The position numbers were made by a program, and so were the translations under genes. The notes beneath the pieces were generated by a model. It did not search any database. It was not told where the DNA came from and saw only the letters and a list, made by a program, of their open reading frames with translations. A DNA stretch of 64,000 nucleotides from Semisulcospira habei (lineage: Eukaryota; Mollusca; Gastropoda; Semisulcospiridae). The stretch covers positions 25,335,199 to 25,399,198 of the forward strand of contig BTPG01000008.1 of the NCBI GenBank assembly GCA_036245525.1. The letters are read 5' to 3'. This document shows positions 20,990 to 31,854 of the stretch, one piece after another; the stretch's first letter is position 1; every line of letters begins with the position of its first letter.

Positions 20990-21899
20990 TTGCGGCAGCC
21001 CGCAGACTGTCTACCCGGAAGGTCTATGAAGGCAAATGGAGGGTCTTCCAGTCGTGGTGTGCCACCCAGCGGCTCCCCCCCACGAATTTAACTACCCCCA
21101 ACTGGCGGAATTCTTCCTGTGGCTCTTCGATGACCAAAGCTTAGCGCCTATTACCATCAAGGGTTATCCTGCCATGCTGGCAGACACTTATCACCACTTG
21201 GTCCTCCCGGATCCGGGTGCTTGCAAAGATCTCTCGGACCTGTTGGCGCATTTTGAACTCCGACGTCCAGTCTCTCGTTCCCTCATACCTCAGTGGGACC
21301 TCGCCTGGGTACTGACATGGCTAAATTTGGATCGCTTCGAGCCCCTGCCCCTGGCACGGTTCTCTGACTTGACCCAGAAAACATGTTTTCTCCTGGCTCT
21401 CGCCACGGCGTCCCGCATGAGCGAGCTGCTGTGCCCCAGATGCTGACCATACGTCCGCTCAGAGGAACGGATCTTTCCAGCGGGTCGCGGCAACAAGATC
21501 CAGTCCGGGCACTAAAGATTTACCTGCGTTGCGCAAAGCCACGCCGCCTTGGTTGCTCCCGCCTGTTCCTACCGCTTTCTCCAGGCAGGCCGGATATTTC
21601 GGCCCAGACAGTCTCGTCCTGGCTGTGGTGAGTGATTCGATCAGCCTACAAAGACCTCTCCCCGGACGGGGACAGACGGTTACAGATCCGGGCGCAATCA
21701 AGTCCGAGCAGTGGCCACAAGTGTAGCTTTTGACTACAACTACTCAATAAAGGACATTGTGAATGCAGTAGGCTGGCGTTCAGACTCCACCTTTGCCTGC
21801 TTCTACCTCCGTGACCTATGCAGCCAGCGTGACTCCCTGGCCTTGGTGGGCGACATCTCCGCAGCCCAACACTTCCTCCGCGCGCCGCAGGTGCCTTAG
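20925..21899 (+). pseudogene. DIRS-C tyrosine recombinase
   Basis: Reads VVRQALTARGFSDAAVAVIA and STRKVYEGKWRVFQSW, then, in another frame, YPQLAEFFLWLFDDQSLAPI, DLSDLLAHFELRRPVSRSL and FLLALATASRMSELL with the first arginine. A segment after MSELL is deleted. The HxxR region reads 'RAQSSPSSG' in one frame and is damaged, while DSTFACFYLRDL keeps the tyrosine (about 21781-21816). Several frame changes; inactive. Confidence 0.78.
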
Positions 21900-21996
21900 G
21901 TAAGTCCTAGCTGAAATCGTCGGGAGTTCCTTAGTGGGCCTGCGGGGGTGTAAATAACAGGGTAACGGGGCGGCACCCGCCTCCTCTTTGTAATTC

Positions 21997-22093
21997 TTCC
22001 ATATAGTAATACCATCGGTAATGTATTTTGAGAAAACAAATGAACTTTTTTCTAAAATGTATTTTAAAAAAAACAACTTACCGATGGCATTAC
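21997..22093 (+). repeat. DIRS-C internal complementary region
   Basis: Joined complements of both termini: ATACCATCGGTAATGTATTT, then GAGAAAACAAATGAACTTTT, then CTTACCGATGGCATTAC. Confidence 0.88.
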
Positions 22094-22134
22094 GGATCGC
22101 CCTCCCTCCTGCCCCTCTTGCCGCTTTGGCTAAG

Positions 22135-22358
22135 TGTGAAACTGGCGGGCTTTCGCCCTATGGCACGTGACTGGAGAGGGTGGTAAGGGGAAGCCACCCG
22201 GGCTCCTATGCATGGATCCCCGGTGTCTCCTCCCCAGTTGTGTAGGGGACACAACTTGGCTTAGACTGAAATCTATAGGCTATAGAGTGTATTCCATATA
22301 GTAATGCCATCGGTAAGTATTTTTCAAAAAAATACATTTTAGAAAAAAATTCATTTTG
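22135..22358 (+). repeat. DIRS-C right inverted terminal repeat
   Basis: Reverse complement of the left repeat, ending in the shared TTTTAGAAAAAAATTCATTTT-type terminus. Confidence 0.87.
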
Positions 22359-22639
22359 ATGGCTGGGGCTCTGAGATGTGGAATGATTTCAAAAACACAA
22401 TCTGCATCCACTGGCAGTGGAGGGGTTAAGAACATGACGCCATATTGAAACAAGATTCTGTGTTAAGTATTGCATGCATGATTTGTGCATAAATTTGGTA
22501 ATCTGGAACAATGTCACTCGGACCTGATATCATTTGTGACATGCTGCTTTTGAATAATTGCTTCGTTGGAAAATATTGGTGGGATTTTAAATTATTATTA
22601 TCATGTTCATCCTTTTCCTGTTTTCTCTTTGTATCACAG

Positions 22640-22797
22640 CCCCATTCCAAAGGACCCCAGATAGAAGTGACAGTCAATGAGATGTACGATGGATCGTACG
22701 TTGGAAACCCTCAGGACGTCCATTCACATATTGGCTATGCATTCAGTCGCATAGGGCCAGTGCGACGCACACCCGTCACTCATGTCATAGTCTACAG
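22640..22797 (+). CDS. SUZ12: SUZ12 exon (start of VEFS-adjacent region)
   Basis: Preceded by TTTGTATCACAG and followed by GTATAT. It reads PHSKGPQIEVTVNEMYDGSY, NPQDVHSHIGYAFSR and GPVRRTPVTHVIVY. The vertebrate counterpart runs [20 protein letters not shown] and RNGPVKRTPITHILV, so the match is close and collinear. The codon for R is split over the next intron. Confidence 0.94.
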
Positions 22798-22925
22798 GTA
22801 TATGAATTATAATGGACCGCTTACTCATGAGCATTTTACCATGAACAACATAGATGCATGTTCCAGTGGGTTGAAAAAAATAAACGAACCAGAAATGGCT
22901 GACATGACTCAAATGATAGAGAAGG

Positions 22926-23122
22926 ATTTGTTTCCTCAAAATACATTACCGATGGCATTACAATGTGGAAGATACACTTAGCTTAACGATTTCAGCCTAA
23001 CAAACTGCTGTGTATACATACACAACCAGGGAGGCGACTCTAGGGAGCCGTTACTAGGGCCTCTGAGTAGCCTCCCTTCCTTCATCATCCGGACACGTGC
23101 CATGGAGTCATGCTAGTCGAAT
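22926..23122 (+). repeat. DIRS-D left inverted terminal repeat
   Basis: Starts TTTGTTTCCTCAAAATACAT and extends to about CATGCTAGTCGAATG. The partner is at 28632-28848. Confidence 0.85.
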
Positions 23123-23345
23123 GCTTAGCTTCGTAGCGATAGGTTGTGTTACTCGTGCTCAGCCCTGGATAACCTTGGATACCCTTGGACTAGCCTTGGA
23201 CTTCCTTTGGTTACTCTTGAATACATGTGCTTCGTGTGCTTGTTGGATTTATGTGGTGCCTTGTGCTTCTGCTCGGACTACCTGTGGTTGGTGTGGCGGC
23301 CCTGGGTCGGTGTTTTCTCCTCGCTAGCCTTCGGTCACTTGGGAT

Positions 23346-23818
23346 ATGGCCAGGTAAGGTCTCGGAGCGTGCCTCGGCTGGTCAGGTTTCTGGCCGACAG
23401 GCACATTCCTCGAATAATGGCTGGTTCGTACACAGCCGACCCTTTGCGGCACCAGTCGTGAGTTTCGCTCGCGTGGCCCTGTGTGCGCCGGGCCACGTGC
23501 TGTTCTCTCATGCGCTTTGTTTTCTGTTCCAGCGCGCAGCTACGTACTTGCCGTAGGTGTAGGGGGTTTCAGTGGCCCTCGGACACCCACACCTTGTGTC
23601 TCCCTTGCTCGAGCTGGTCCTCCGCACGTCTGTGCGAGAGATGCTCTTCGTTGAAGGAAGAACAGTGGTCCCAGTTGTGGGATTTTTACCAGCATGACCG
23701 CCCGTCTGCCTCCAGGGAACCCCCTCGACCAGCGGCCTCCCCGCCCCATACCGGCGGGCGACTTAGGACATCGTTGGGCTCGCCTCCCGTCATGCGCAGC
23801 TTGCCGCGCATGTCTTAG
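23346..23818 (+). pseudogene. DIRS-D gag start with putative 179-bp intron and cysteine motifs
   Basis: ATG at 23346 with ATGGCCAG/GTAAGG as donor (intron 23354-23532) and TTTCTGTTCCAG as acceptor. Splicing would give MASAQLRTCRRCRGFQWP in frame, continuing THTLCLPCSSWSSARLCERC and SQLWDFYQHDRP. The C-x2-C, CLPC and C-x2-C pairs suggest a zinc-binding N-terminal gag domain. DIRS-E has the same structure. That splicing occurs is inferred from the conserved borders and frame only. Confidence 0.68.
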
Positions 23819-25660
23819 CCCCCGTGTCTGTGGGCCCTCCCCACCCCCCCCACCTCGTCGGGCTGCGGAGACCTTGCCCAGCGCTCAACTCACGGTGCGT
23901 CCAGACTCCCAGCTGTCGGTCCGTTCTACGGTACGCTCGCTTCAACGCTCTCGCTCCCCGGCGGTCTCTGTGTCGCACCCTCGACCCTGCGCGGCGCCCC
24001 GAGACCCCTCGCTCCCGGCTTATCTTCAGGACAGGGCAAATGCTGGAGTTCTGCGGGACCCACACTGGCTACAGCACAGGTCGGCTCCCCGTGACCGAGA
24101 GCAGCCTGCCGGTCTACAGACCGGGACAGTTGTCAGCGAGCAACGGGACCCAGCTGTGCTACAGCACAGGTCTGCTTCCCGTGATGTACGGCGCTCCGCC
24201 GCGCTACTGGGCGGTGCCGCCGTCATTGACCAGTGGGACCCTCACTGTCTTCAGGACAGGTCGGTGTCTCAGGATCAGCGCCCTTCAGGGTGCCACCACC
24301 ATGCCTCTGACTCTCCTAGTGTCGGCCGTCTCCCCCTTGTGCGCCGCCGTAGCCGGGATCGGACTCCCTCCGACCCCCCCCCCCCCCCTCACCACCCCCC
24401 TGCGCTCCCCGCGCGTCCGAGGCCAGCCCCCGAGGATGCCGATGACACCTTTAGCCTCCACCCGGAGGACTTGGTTTCTGCTCTCCTCTCACCCGACCCT
24501 ACCCGCTCAGACCGTTCTCCGTCCCCGGATTCCCGGTCTCTTGGTAGCGGTCGGCCTCGCGCGGCCTTTCCCCTGCGCCCACCCCCACCCCCCCCACCCC
24601 CCCCCTCCTGTGGGCTCGGAGACTTCGCGCGCCCTTGACGTTGCGTTTCGGCTGATCACCCGCTTGCTGCCTCCGGATGTCTATCCTCCGTCCCCGCTGG
24701 TGAAAAGGATGGCTTCTGCCCTCGTGGACGTGCCCCGCCTGACTAAGAAGTTTAAGTCCCTCCCTCAACCCCCCGGCTTTCAGGATTTGACGGACGCGTT
24801 CAGCAGGGTTGGCCTTCAGATAAGGGCTTCTTCTCCGACGCGCGCTGGCCAGCGGGCGTCAATATCCGCTTCCGGCAGGATTGGTATGCGGGACACTCCC
24901 AGTCGTTTGTATGCCCCCTTCCTCCGATGGACCTGGCCGCTGAGAAGCTGCTTGGAGGCCGGCGAGCCCTTCGGCGTAGCATCCCCGGCGGACTCAACAA
25001 CACAGCGATCTTGATCCATAACTCCCTCGACTGCTCGGGGTTTTATGTGCTAGCAACGCAGGTCATGCTCTACTGCGTTGAGGAGTTCCTGGAGAGCCCA
25101 GATGTGGATCCCCGGAATGACATCCAAGCCTTGGTGATCGCGGCCAACCGTGCGGCCTACCACGCATCCACCAATGCCCTCGCTGTGGCCGCGAACTGTG
25201 ACGCCTTGCTGGATCTGTGCCCTCTCCTTCCTGCGGCCGACGCACCCTGCTCCGTTGTGCGCCGATCGGGGGTCCCCTTCTCTTCAGCCCCACCTTGCAG
25301 GTCGTGCAGGGGACCTTTAAGGAGTCCTGGCCGGCTTCCCCCCGGGCCCCTGCTGCTCGCTTTCTGGCCTCCCATAAGATGGTGGGTCGCGCCCTGCGGT
25401 CCTTCAGACCCTACCCTCGACCTGCCTTCAGGACTGCGGCCGGCCCCCCAAGCCGTGCTTCCTCCTCCCGCCCTCGAGCCCCCTGCGGCCTCTGCCCCCG
25501 CCTGGTCCAGGCCCGCCTGCAGAGCTGGGGGGGGGGGGGGGGCCGGGTCCGCTGACTCTCTCCCTTTCCCGCCCCCACCGACTTGCCTAGAGCCCCCAGT
25601 CGGCAGGCGGCTGGCCCTGCACAGCGTCAAGTGGCAGTCGCTGTTGCTGGACGACCCATA
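23819..25660 (+). pseudogene. DIRS-D gag body
   Basis: Two long overlapping frames. The first holds a repeat region (about 24030-24270) and then RLITRLLPPDVYPPSPLVKR and SLPQPPGFQDLTDAFSR. The second (from 24927) holds GGLNNTAILIHNSLDCSGFY and AANRAAYHASTNALAVAANC and ends with VGRRLALHSVKWQSLLLDDP. The frame change between them lies near 24800-24930. A poly-G run at about 25530-25542 sits in the proline-rich tail. Confidence 0.78.
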
Positions 25661-25664
25661 GGTG

Positions 25665-26330
25665 CTCGCTACAGTTTAGGAGGGTCTGCGGATTTCCTTC
25701 CAGCACCCCACCTCCTCTTCGCCAGGCACCTGTTTGGACGCGGGTCCCGGAATACCAGAGCAAGGCATGCGCTTTACGGGACAAGATCGCAGCCTTGCTT
25801 TTCAAGTCCGCAACGGAGGTCATCGCGCAGCACTATTTTCCAGCCTTTTACAGCCGCCTCTGTGGTGCCCTATCATCGACCTGTCCGCGCTCAACAGCTT
25901 CATCTGCGCTCCCTCGTTTAAGATGGAATCAGCACGTGCCCTGAAGGCCGCCGTGCGCCCCATGGACTTTGCCGTCAGCCTCGATCTGGCATATGCCTAT
26001 CTTCACGTCCCCGTGCACCCGGCCTCCCGGCGGTTCCTGCGCTTCGCCTATTGCGGGACGGTCTATCAGTTCCAGGCTCTCCCCTTCGGCCTCAACCTCA
26101 GCTCATGGGATCATAGATGCGGTGGTCGCCGGAGCGTGTCAGACCTCATCCAGCCCCACCTCCAATTATTTGAACGATCTACTTCTTCGCAACCAGGACT
26201 CCGCGTCCCTCGCCACGGATTGGTATGCGTTTTTCGCCCTCCGTCGCCTCGGCTTCCTGGTCAACGGAGGAAAGTCCGATCTCACTCCGTCCCGCCGGTT
26301 TGTGCATCTCGGTATGGAGTTCTGAATTGA
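25665..26330 (+). pseudogene. DIRS-D reverse transcriptase
   Basis: Contains a shortened first motif (PIIDLSALNSFICAPSFKME; the KPGGKWRP part is missing), FAVSLDLAYAYLHVPVHPAS and TVYQFQALPFGLNLSSW. A small deletion follows near 26106 and the frame changes. The YxDD site reads NYLNDLLLRNQ (about 26163-26195), with the first aspartate replaced by asparagine, so the polymerase is dead. FLVNGGKSDLTPSRRFVHLG completes the thumb region. Confidence 0.85.
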
Positions 26331-26340
26331 CTCCAATCTC

Positions 26341-27120
26341 GTGCGACTGCCGGAGGCTCGTATCACGAAGTTGGTGGAGTTCTCCCGCCGGATTTCCAGC
26401 GCGGATGTATTCTCGGCGCGGGTTTGGTTACAACTGCTGGGCCTTATGAACTCAGCCACGGACCTCTTAGCCCTGGGTCGGCTCTACTCACACCCGCTCC
26501 AGCTCCACCTCCTTACCCATTGGCACCCGTCCTCCCGCGACCTTGCGGCCCCAGTCCCTGTCCTGCTCGCCCGAGCCCACCTCCAATGGTGGGCGGACCC
26601 CGCCTGGCTTCATTCGGGGGTCCCCCTCTCCTCTCCCCAGCCGCAGCTCTCCCTCTGCACTGATGCCAGCCCGTTGGGTTGCGGAGCGCATCTCATGCCG
26701 GACTTCTCCTCCGCCTCGGGCCCGTGGCCCCCGGATTTCTCGGACAGGCACATCAATTGGCTGGAGTTGAAGGCGGTTTGGTTGGTCCTCGACCATTGGC
26801 AGTCTCGGCTTCGCCGTTAAGAAGTCCTCATTATGTCTGACAACGCCACGGTCATCGCGTACATCCAGAAGCAAGGGGGCACCCGCTCCCCAACCCTCTG
26901 CATGCTCCTTTACCAGCTGCTCCTGTGGTGCAGGGACCGCGACATCTCGCTCCAGGCTCGCCACATTCCCATCCGTCTAAACGTCCTCGCCGACTCCCTC
27001 TCGCGGAAGGACCAGCTGAGTCCGGAGATCTTCCGCATGATTTGCGAGCGCTGGGAGACCCCGATGATCAACCTGTTCGCAACCCGGTGGAACCGGCAGC
27101 TCCCCATCTTTTGTCTCCCC
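26341..27120 (+). pseudogene. DIRS-D RNase H
   Basis: Reads VRLPEARITKLVEFSRRI-like sequence, LSLCTDASPLGCGAHLMPDF, DRHINWLELKAVWLVLDHW, then a stop at 26818, then MSDNATVIAYIQKQGGTRSP and RLNVLADSLSRKDQ. The acidic motif residues (TDAS, ELKA, SDN, LAD) are all present. Only the stop and a later frame change break the frame. Confidence 0.85.
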
Positions 27121-27384
27121 CTTCCCGGACCCTCTAGCGTGGACGGTAGATGCTCTCTTTGTGGATTGGGAGGGTCTCGTTGCCTATGCGTACCCTCCGT
27201 CTGTGCTGGTGCCCAGAGTCTTGCAGAAGCTCCGGGGGAGCAACGCGATCCTTCTCCTGGTCACCCCGTTCAGCTGGAAGAGGAGTTGGACCACCGACCT
27301 CCTTAGCCTCACCACGGACCCCCCGCTTCCGTTGCCCACCCCTCACCCGATGCTGAAGCAGCCCCGGCAGCCGCTCTTTCACCC

Positions 27385-28418
27385 GTGCCCGGAGCGGCTT
27401 CTCTTAGACGCCTGGCGATTGTGCAGCAAGCCCTCTCCTCCAGAGGTTTCTCGTGTGCGGCGGTGGAGGCTATCGCTGTGGCGCGCAGATCTTCCACTCT
27501 CCCGAAGTGTATGAGGCGAAGTGGCGAGAAGAATCAGGCCCCCATTACCATTTGGGGGTACCTCTCCATGATCGCGGGCACTTACCACCATTTGGGCTCT
27601 CAGACCCTGGGGCCTGCTCGGACCTTTCGGACCTTATGCGGAATTTTGAGCTGCAGCGACCAGTCCCACATTCTCTGATCCCTCGCTGGGACCTCGCCTG
27701 GGTCCTTACCTGGCTGAATTCAAGCAAGTTCGAGCCGCTGTGCTTGGCCAGCCTGGCGAATCTAACCCGGAAGACATGCTTCCTGCTGGCGCTTGCTACG
27801 GCGTCCAGAGTCGGTGAATTGCACGTGCTCTCTATGGACCCGGCCTGTCTTCAGCTCGGGGCAAATGGCTCTGTGCACCTCCTTACGAATCCCGCCTTCT
27901 TGATGAAGAATCGGCTTCCTTCGACCAGGGCTTCAGTCATCACCCTGCGCCCCCTCAGGGAGCCGGACCAGACCCAGGACTCCCGCCGTCAGGACCCAGT
28001 CCGGGCGCTGCGAATCTACCTGCGCAGGACAAAGCCTATCCGGCATGGCTGGATCCGCCTCTTCCTGCCGCTTTCCCCCGGCAGGGATGACATATCTGCG
28101 CAGACGATCGCCTCATGGCTGCGTTGGGTCATCCGTTCTGCCTACGAGGAGCTCTCCCCGTCGGGTGCTAAGACGCTTCATATACGTGCGCATGAGGTCC
28201 GTGTTGTTTCCACCAGTGTCACGTTCGATCGGAACTGTGCCGTGCGAGACATTGTGTCGGCTGTTGGGTGGCGGGCCAATTCCACCTTTGCCCGCTTCTA
28301 CCTCCATGACCTCGCGGGCCAGCGGAACAACCTGGCCTTGGTGGGGGACATTGTTGCGGCGCAGCCCTCCTGGCGCCGCTGGCACCATAAGGTACGCTTA
28401 GACGAAAATCGTCGATAG
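27385..28418 (+). pseudogene. DIRS-D tyrosine recombinase (mostly intact frame)
   Basis: From about 27600 one frame runs unbroken to 28418: DLMRNFELQRPVPHSLIPRW, RKTCFLLALATASRVGELHV with the first catalytic arginine, ALRIYLRRTKPIRHGWIRLF, DISAQTIASWLRWVIRSAYE, the IRAHEVRVVSTSV motif with HxxR (about 28180-28220) and STFARFYLHDLAGQR with the tyrosine (about 28285). It is the only recombinase here with R, HxxR and Y in a single frame. The N-terminal part lies in other frames (IVQQALSSRGFSCAAVEAIA). The enzyme class integrates circular element DNA. Confidence 0.85.
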
Positions 28419-28490
28419 GTTGTTTCTGTTCGCGACCGCTCGAGTGATGACGGGACCTAGCGGGCGGCACCCTCCTTCTTTTCGCTATTC

Positions 28491-28588
28491 TTCCACATAG
28501 TAATGCCATCGGTAGTGTATTTTGAGGAAACAAATGTATTTTTCTCTAAAATGTATTTTTTTGAAAAATACTTACTGATGGCATTACT
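28491..28588 (+). repeat. DIRS-D internal complementary region
   Basis: Joined-ends segment: TAATGCCATCGGTAGTGTAT, TTTTGAGGAAACAAATGTAT, then CTTACTGATGGCATTAC. Confidence 0.88.
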
Positions 28589-28631
28589 CGAATGGCTCTC
28601 CCGCCTGCCCCGCTTGCCGCCGGAGTGCTAT

Positions 28632-28848
28632 AGCGTTCGACTGGCGTGACTCCCCGACACATGTGCCTGGATGAGGGAAGGGAGGCTACTCGGGGGCCTT
28701 GGTAATGGCTCCCTAGAGTCGCCTCCCTGGTTGTGTCTGTATACACAACAGTTTGTTAGGCTGAAATCGTTAAGCTAAGTGTATCTTCCACATATTAATG
28801 CCATCGGTAAGTATTTTTCGAAAAAATACATTTTAGAGAAAAATATAT
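28632..28848 (+). repeat. DIRS-D right inverted terminal repeat
   Basis: Reverse complement of 22926-23122, ending TTTTAGAGAAAAATATATG. Confidence 0.85.
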
Positions 28849-28983
28849 GTTTCAGAATTGGTTTGATAGTGGTGTATATTAATGAAAATAGTATCATGTG
28901 ACATAAGTAAAACATGAAAATGTGATAAAATATGGGACGATGTCATTCGTTGTGTTTGATGTTTATATCTTCTTTTTTTTCAG

Positions 28984-29073
28984 GCCCAAACGACCAGTTC
29001 CATCACTCAATGAATTCCTAGAGCCAGAAACAGACAGCACAATCAACAGACAGATAGTGCAGGGTCACAACAG
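28984..29073 (+). CDS. SUZ12: SUZ12 exon
   Basis: A 90-nt exon after CTTTTTTTTCAG and before GTATGT. With the split codon it reads RPKRPVPSLNEFLEPETDST then INRQIVQGHNR. Vertebrate SUZ12 has RPKRTKASMSEFLESEDGE and a GHNRLYFHSDTC continuation at this point, so the order is conserved. Confidence 0.93.
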
Positions 29074-29098
29074 GTATGTTTGTAGTATTTATGGCGGG

Positions 29099-29520
29099 TT
29101 AACCCTTTTTATCCTGATACACCATTGCTTGAACTTGAAATAAATTTTGACTGATAGTTCAAGGGTGGTGCCATAATAGCTTGGCGCCTGAGGCGTATTC
29201 TGGCACCACCCTTGAACTAAAACAGTTGATCTCAAGATTGGCTTAAGATCTACTGTTGTCTTATATGTATGTAGATTGTGTGTGTGTGTCTTGTGTTAGG
29301 AATGTGCCTCCATGGTGAGAGCTGGTGTGAGTGAGTGGGTGTTTATTTTGTTCTTGTTCTTTTTATGTGCTGTAAATTGCTCTGAGCTTGCTGTCTGTGG
29401 GGAAAGGCGCTACATAAAAACTCTGTATTATTATTATTATTATTATTATCTATCTCCTGATTTGTAATGTAGTCTTCATAGCAAGTTATACAAAACCAGC
29501 TGCAGGATGTAATGGGTTAA
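29099..29520. mobile_element. TTAA-flanked miniature element with hairpin and SINE-like tail
   Basis: Ends TTAACCCTTTTTATCCTG and, inverted, TTAACCCATTACATCCTG, each starting with TTAA, as expected for TTAA-targeting transposons. Inside is the recurrent hairpin built on TTCAAGGGTGGTGCC (about 29157-29219), then a SINE-like tail with GGAAAGGCGCTACATAAAAA and an ATT microsatellite. No protein is encoded. Confidence 0.7.
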
Positions 29521-29774
29521 TAAAAGAGGGCAATATACCTGGTGAAAGCATTTATACACTGAGCCCTGAGGTGACAGTTTTGACGCTGCTGTCTGAAGAC
29601 TTTATTATAGTTCAGAATGTATATTGACCATGATATGTCCAGGATTGTGCCAGAATAACTTCAGCTGTCATGGTCAGTTCACATCTTGATTGATTAGAAT
29701 TCTACAAGGTCTGAGTTTCACTGCAGAGCCAGGGCTAACCTGATCCGATTTTAATATGAGCAAGGCAGTGTGAA

Positions 29775-29900
29775 CCAGGTAACTTCAAACTGTGTACATG
29801 TTGAGGGAGACAGATAGATTGTGACAGACCAAGGTAAAACCTTGATCTGTCATGATCTATCTGTCACCCTCAACTTGTACACAGTTTGAAGTTCACAGTT
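29775..29900. repeat. Long imperfect palindrome
   Basis: Arms of about 55 bp (AACTTCAAACTGTGTACATG at the left, its near-complement CTTGTACACAGTTTGAAGTT at the right) meet around ACCAAGGTAAAACCTTGAT. It is probably a foldback element in a SUZ12 intron. Confidence 0.75.
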
Positions 29901-30103
29901 TTTCAAATGCGAGCCATTTGAATATGGATGTGTCAGAAAAGTGTTATCATCAGAAGGCAAATCTATCTTTTGTCAGAGAGAAAGTCTCTGTCTAGAGTGT
30001 CGTTGCAAAAAAAAAGAAAAAAGAACATGTCGATTATTTAACTTATACATACTGACTTGACACACTACTGATGTGATACACTACTGACTTGATAGACTAC
30101 TGA

Positions 30104-30259
<156 letters not shown>

Positions 30260-30556
30260 TGATTTATGCATAAAACTTTGAACTTTTGCTGTGATGACCA
30301 CCTTTTGACAATGTTTAGTTGGCGATTGGTGTGGGGCTTTTGGTGTAAAAATCTGTGCAGATCATGCAAACACATTAACCCTGAATACACAACAGCTTGT
30401 TACCAATTGACCTTGTTATTTCAAACAATCTGGTGGCAGATTAGTTTGGCACTTCAGAAGGCACCAAGCTAATCCTGTTTTAACTTTTCCTTGAACCAAC
30501 AGAGTCGATACCTCTGTCACAGTTGTTACACAGTGCGTATATGTGTAGTTTGAATC

Positions 30557-30765
30557 CGTTAACCCCATGACTGCTGAGAAAAGTGAACGTGATTGAACTG
30601 CAAGAGCATAGATCCTTATGAGAGAGACCCCGCAGTTCGCTGGCTCATGAGGGTCTGTGGCTCTTGCTAACTCAACTTTGAATCCCTGTTTTTTCTGACA
30701 CTCTTTGGCATTAAATTAACATATTTCAGAAACACAGTTTGCGTCAACTGGTAGTTAAAGTGTTA
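30557..30765. repeat. TTAACCCC-start miniature repeat
   Basis: Starts TTAACCCCATGACTGCTGAG and ends near TCAACTGGTAGTTAAAGTG. An inner inverted pair lies around GAGCATAGATCCTTATGAG and CTCATGAGGGTCTGTGGCTC. Similar half-copies flank DIRS-C. Confidence 0.5.
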
Positions 30766-30996
30766 AAAAATTGAGGTGTTAATTGATGTGTTAGACAAAA
30801 GGTGAATGTAAGCTGTGGGTTGGTGGGCAGTGCAAATTCTTCTTCTTCTTCAGCGTTCCCGAGGTGGGCAGCGCAAATAGTGCATTCAAGAGATGTGATC
30901 TACCAATGAGTCCTTCACTTGCAATTGGGATAGCTGTAGGTAGCTGTTTCATGTGTCAGTGTTTTATAGATTTAATGTTTTCCATTTTGTCTGTAG

Positions 30997-31076
30997 ATGA
31001 TAGATGAGTTCACAGATGTAAATGAGGGTGAAAAGGAGCTGATGAAGATGTGGAACCTGCACATCATGAAACATGA
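30997..31076 (+). CDS. SUZ12: SUZ12 exon (VEFS region)
   Basis: After TTTGTCTGTAG and before GTAAGT. It reads MIDEFTDVNEGEKELMKMWN then LHIMKH. Vertebrates have IEEFSDVNEGEKEVMKLWN and LHVMKHGF, the most conserved part of VEFS. It leaves GA for a split codon completed by the last exon. Confidence 0.96.
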
Positions 31077-31190
31077 GTAAGTATGGCAATACTGTCTTTG
31101 ACTCTAGATCAGCATTCCTATGAGATTCAAGAATGATTGCTGGTTAGACCATTCTAAACATACCAATTTGAGTGACCTCTCACAAAGGCC

Positions 31191-31854
31191 TTTGTTTTCT
31201 CAAAACACATTACCGATGGTATTACTAATAGGAAAACGTTACCTTACTTACTTACGCCTGTCACCCCTACCCGGGTATAGGCCGTCGACGAGAGACCTCC
31301 AGCAACTCCTGTCCTGTGCTTCTCCTTCGATTCTACTCCAGGTGGTTCCCAGTCTCTTGATGTCTGCTTGGAGGTCTCGACGCCAGGAGTTTCTCGGCCT
31401 ACCTCTTTTCCTCTTTCCCTGGGGGTTCCATGACAATGCCTGCCTAGTGATACTGGAAGCTGGCTTTCTCAGACTGTGACCGATCCATCCCCATCTTCTT
31501 CGCCCAATTTCATTCTCTGCTGTTATCTGCTCTGTTCTCTCCCAGAGTCTGACGTTGCTGATCTTCTCTGGCCAGTGGATTTTCAAAATTCTTCTAAGGC
31601 AACTGTTCATGAAGGTCTGTACTCTGTTGACTGTGGTTTTTGTCAATCTCCAAGTCTCTGCTCCATATAGGAGAACTGCTTTTACATTGGAGAAAACGTT
31701 ACCTAGCTAGCCTAATTTTAGCCAAAATTTGGTTGTGTCCGTATAAGAGAGTGTTGGCAGGTGAGGGGCACCATAGTACAGGCAGTAACCAGAGTAGCCT
31801 CCCTTACACCCCATCCGGTGCGAGCTCACCCGATAAGCCTCAGTTTAGTTCTTA
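31191..31854 (+). repeat. DIRS-E left inverted terminal repeat, split by a LINE fragment
   Basis: Starts TTTGTTTTCTCAAAACACAT. After the LINE fragment it continues CTAGCTAGCCTAATTTTAGC and ends near CAGTTTAGTTCTTA. The uninterrupted reverse complement is at 44624-44849, which confirms the insertion point. Confidence 0.85.
31245..31691 (-). mobile_element. Reversed, 5'-truncated LINE 3' fragment
   Basis: A 447-bp piece that is the reverse complement of the 3' end of the LINE at 33178-36282 (about 35835-36282), with very few differences by eye. It encodes VNRVQTFMNSCLRRILKIHW and the stop after GDRRK. It starts with the reversed TAAG tail and is flanked by the 13-bp duplication GAAAACGTTACCT (31232-31244 and 31692-31704). 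A recent insertion. Confidence 0.9.

Larger units (their letters stand above)
16468..22358 (+). mobile_element. DIRS-C: complete degenerate DIRS-like retrotransposon
   Basis: A 5.9-kb element in a SUZ12 intron, same strand as the gene, with inverted terminal repeats of about 200 bp (16468-16666 and 22135-22358), an ICR at 21997-22093, gag with long poly-C tracts, RT with intact YLDD, RNase H, linker and tyrosine recombinase. No foreign insertion interrupts it, but each coding region has frameshifts. Confidence 0.9.
22926..28848 (+). mobile_element. DIRS-D: complete DIRS-like retrotransposon, best preserved recombinase
   Basis: A 5.9-kb element in the next SUZ12 intron, same strand. It has ITRs at 22926-23122 and 28632-28848, an ICR at 28491-28588, a putative gag-start intron, a C-x2-C-rich gag, RT/RNase H fragments and an open recombinase frame of over 300 codons. 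It carries tandem repeats in gag near 24030-24270. No insertion interrupts it. Confidence 0.9.

Noticed and set aside
22798..22925. Read-through of the SUZ12 exon past 22797 (frame stays open to 22981)
   Set aside because: The next exon at 28984 completes the split arginine codon and matches the family; the open extension runs into the DIRS-D terminus.
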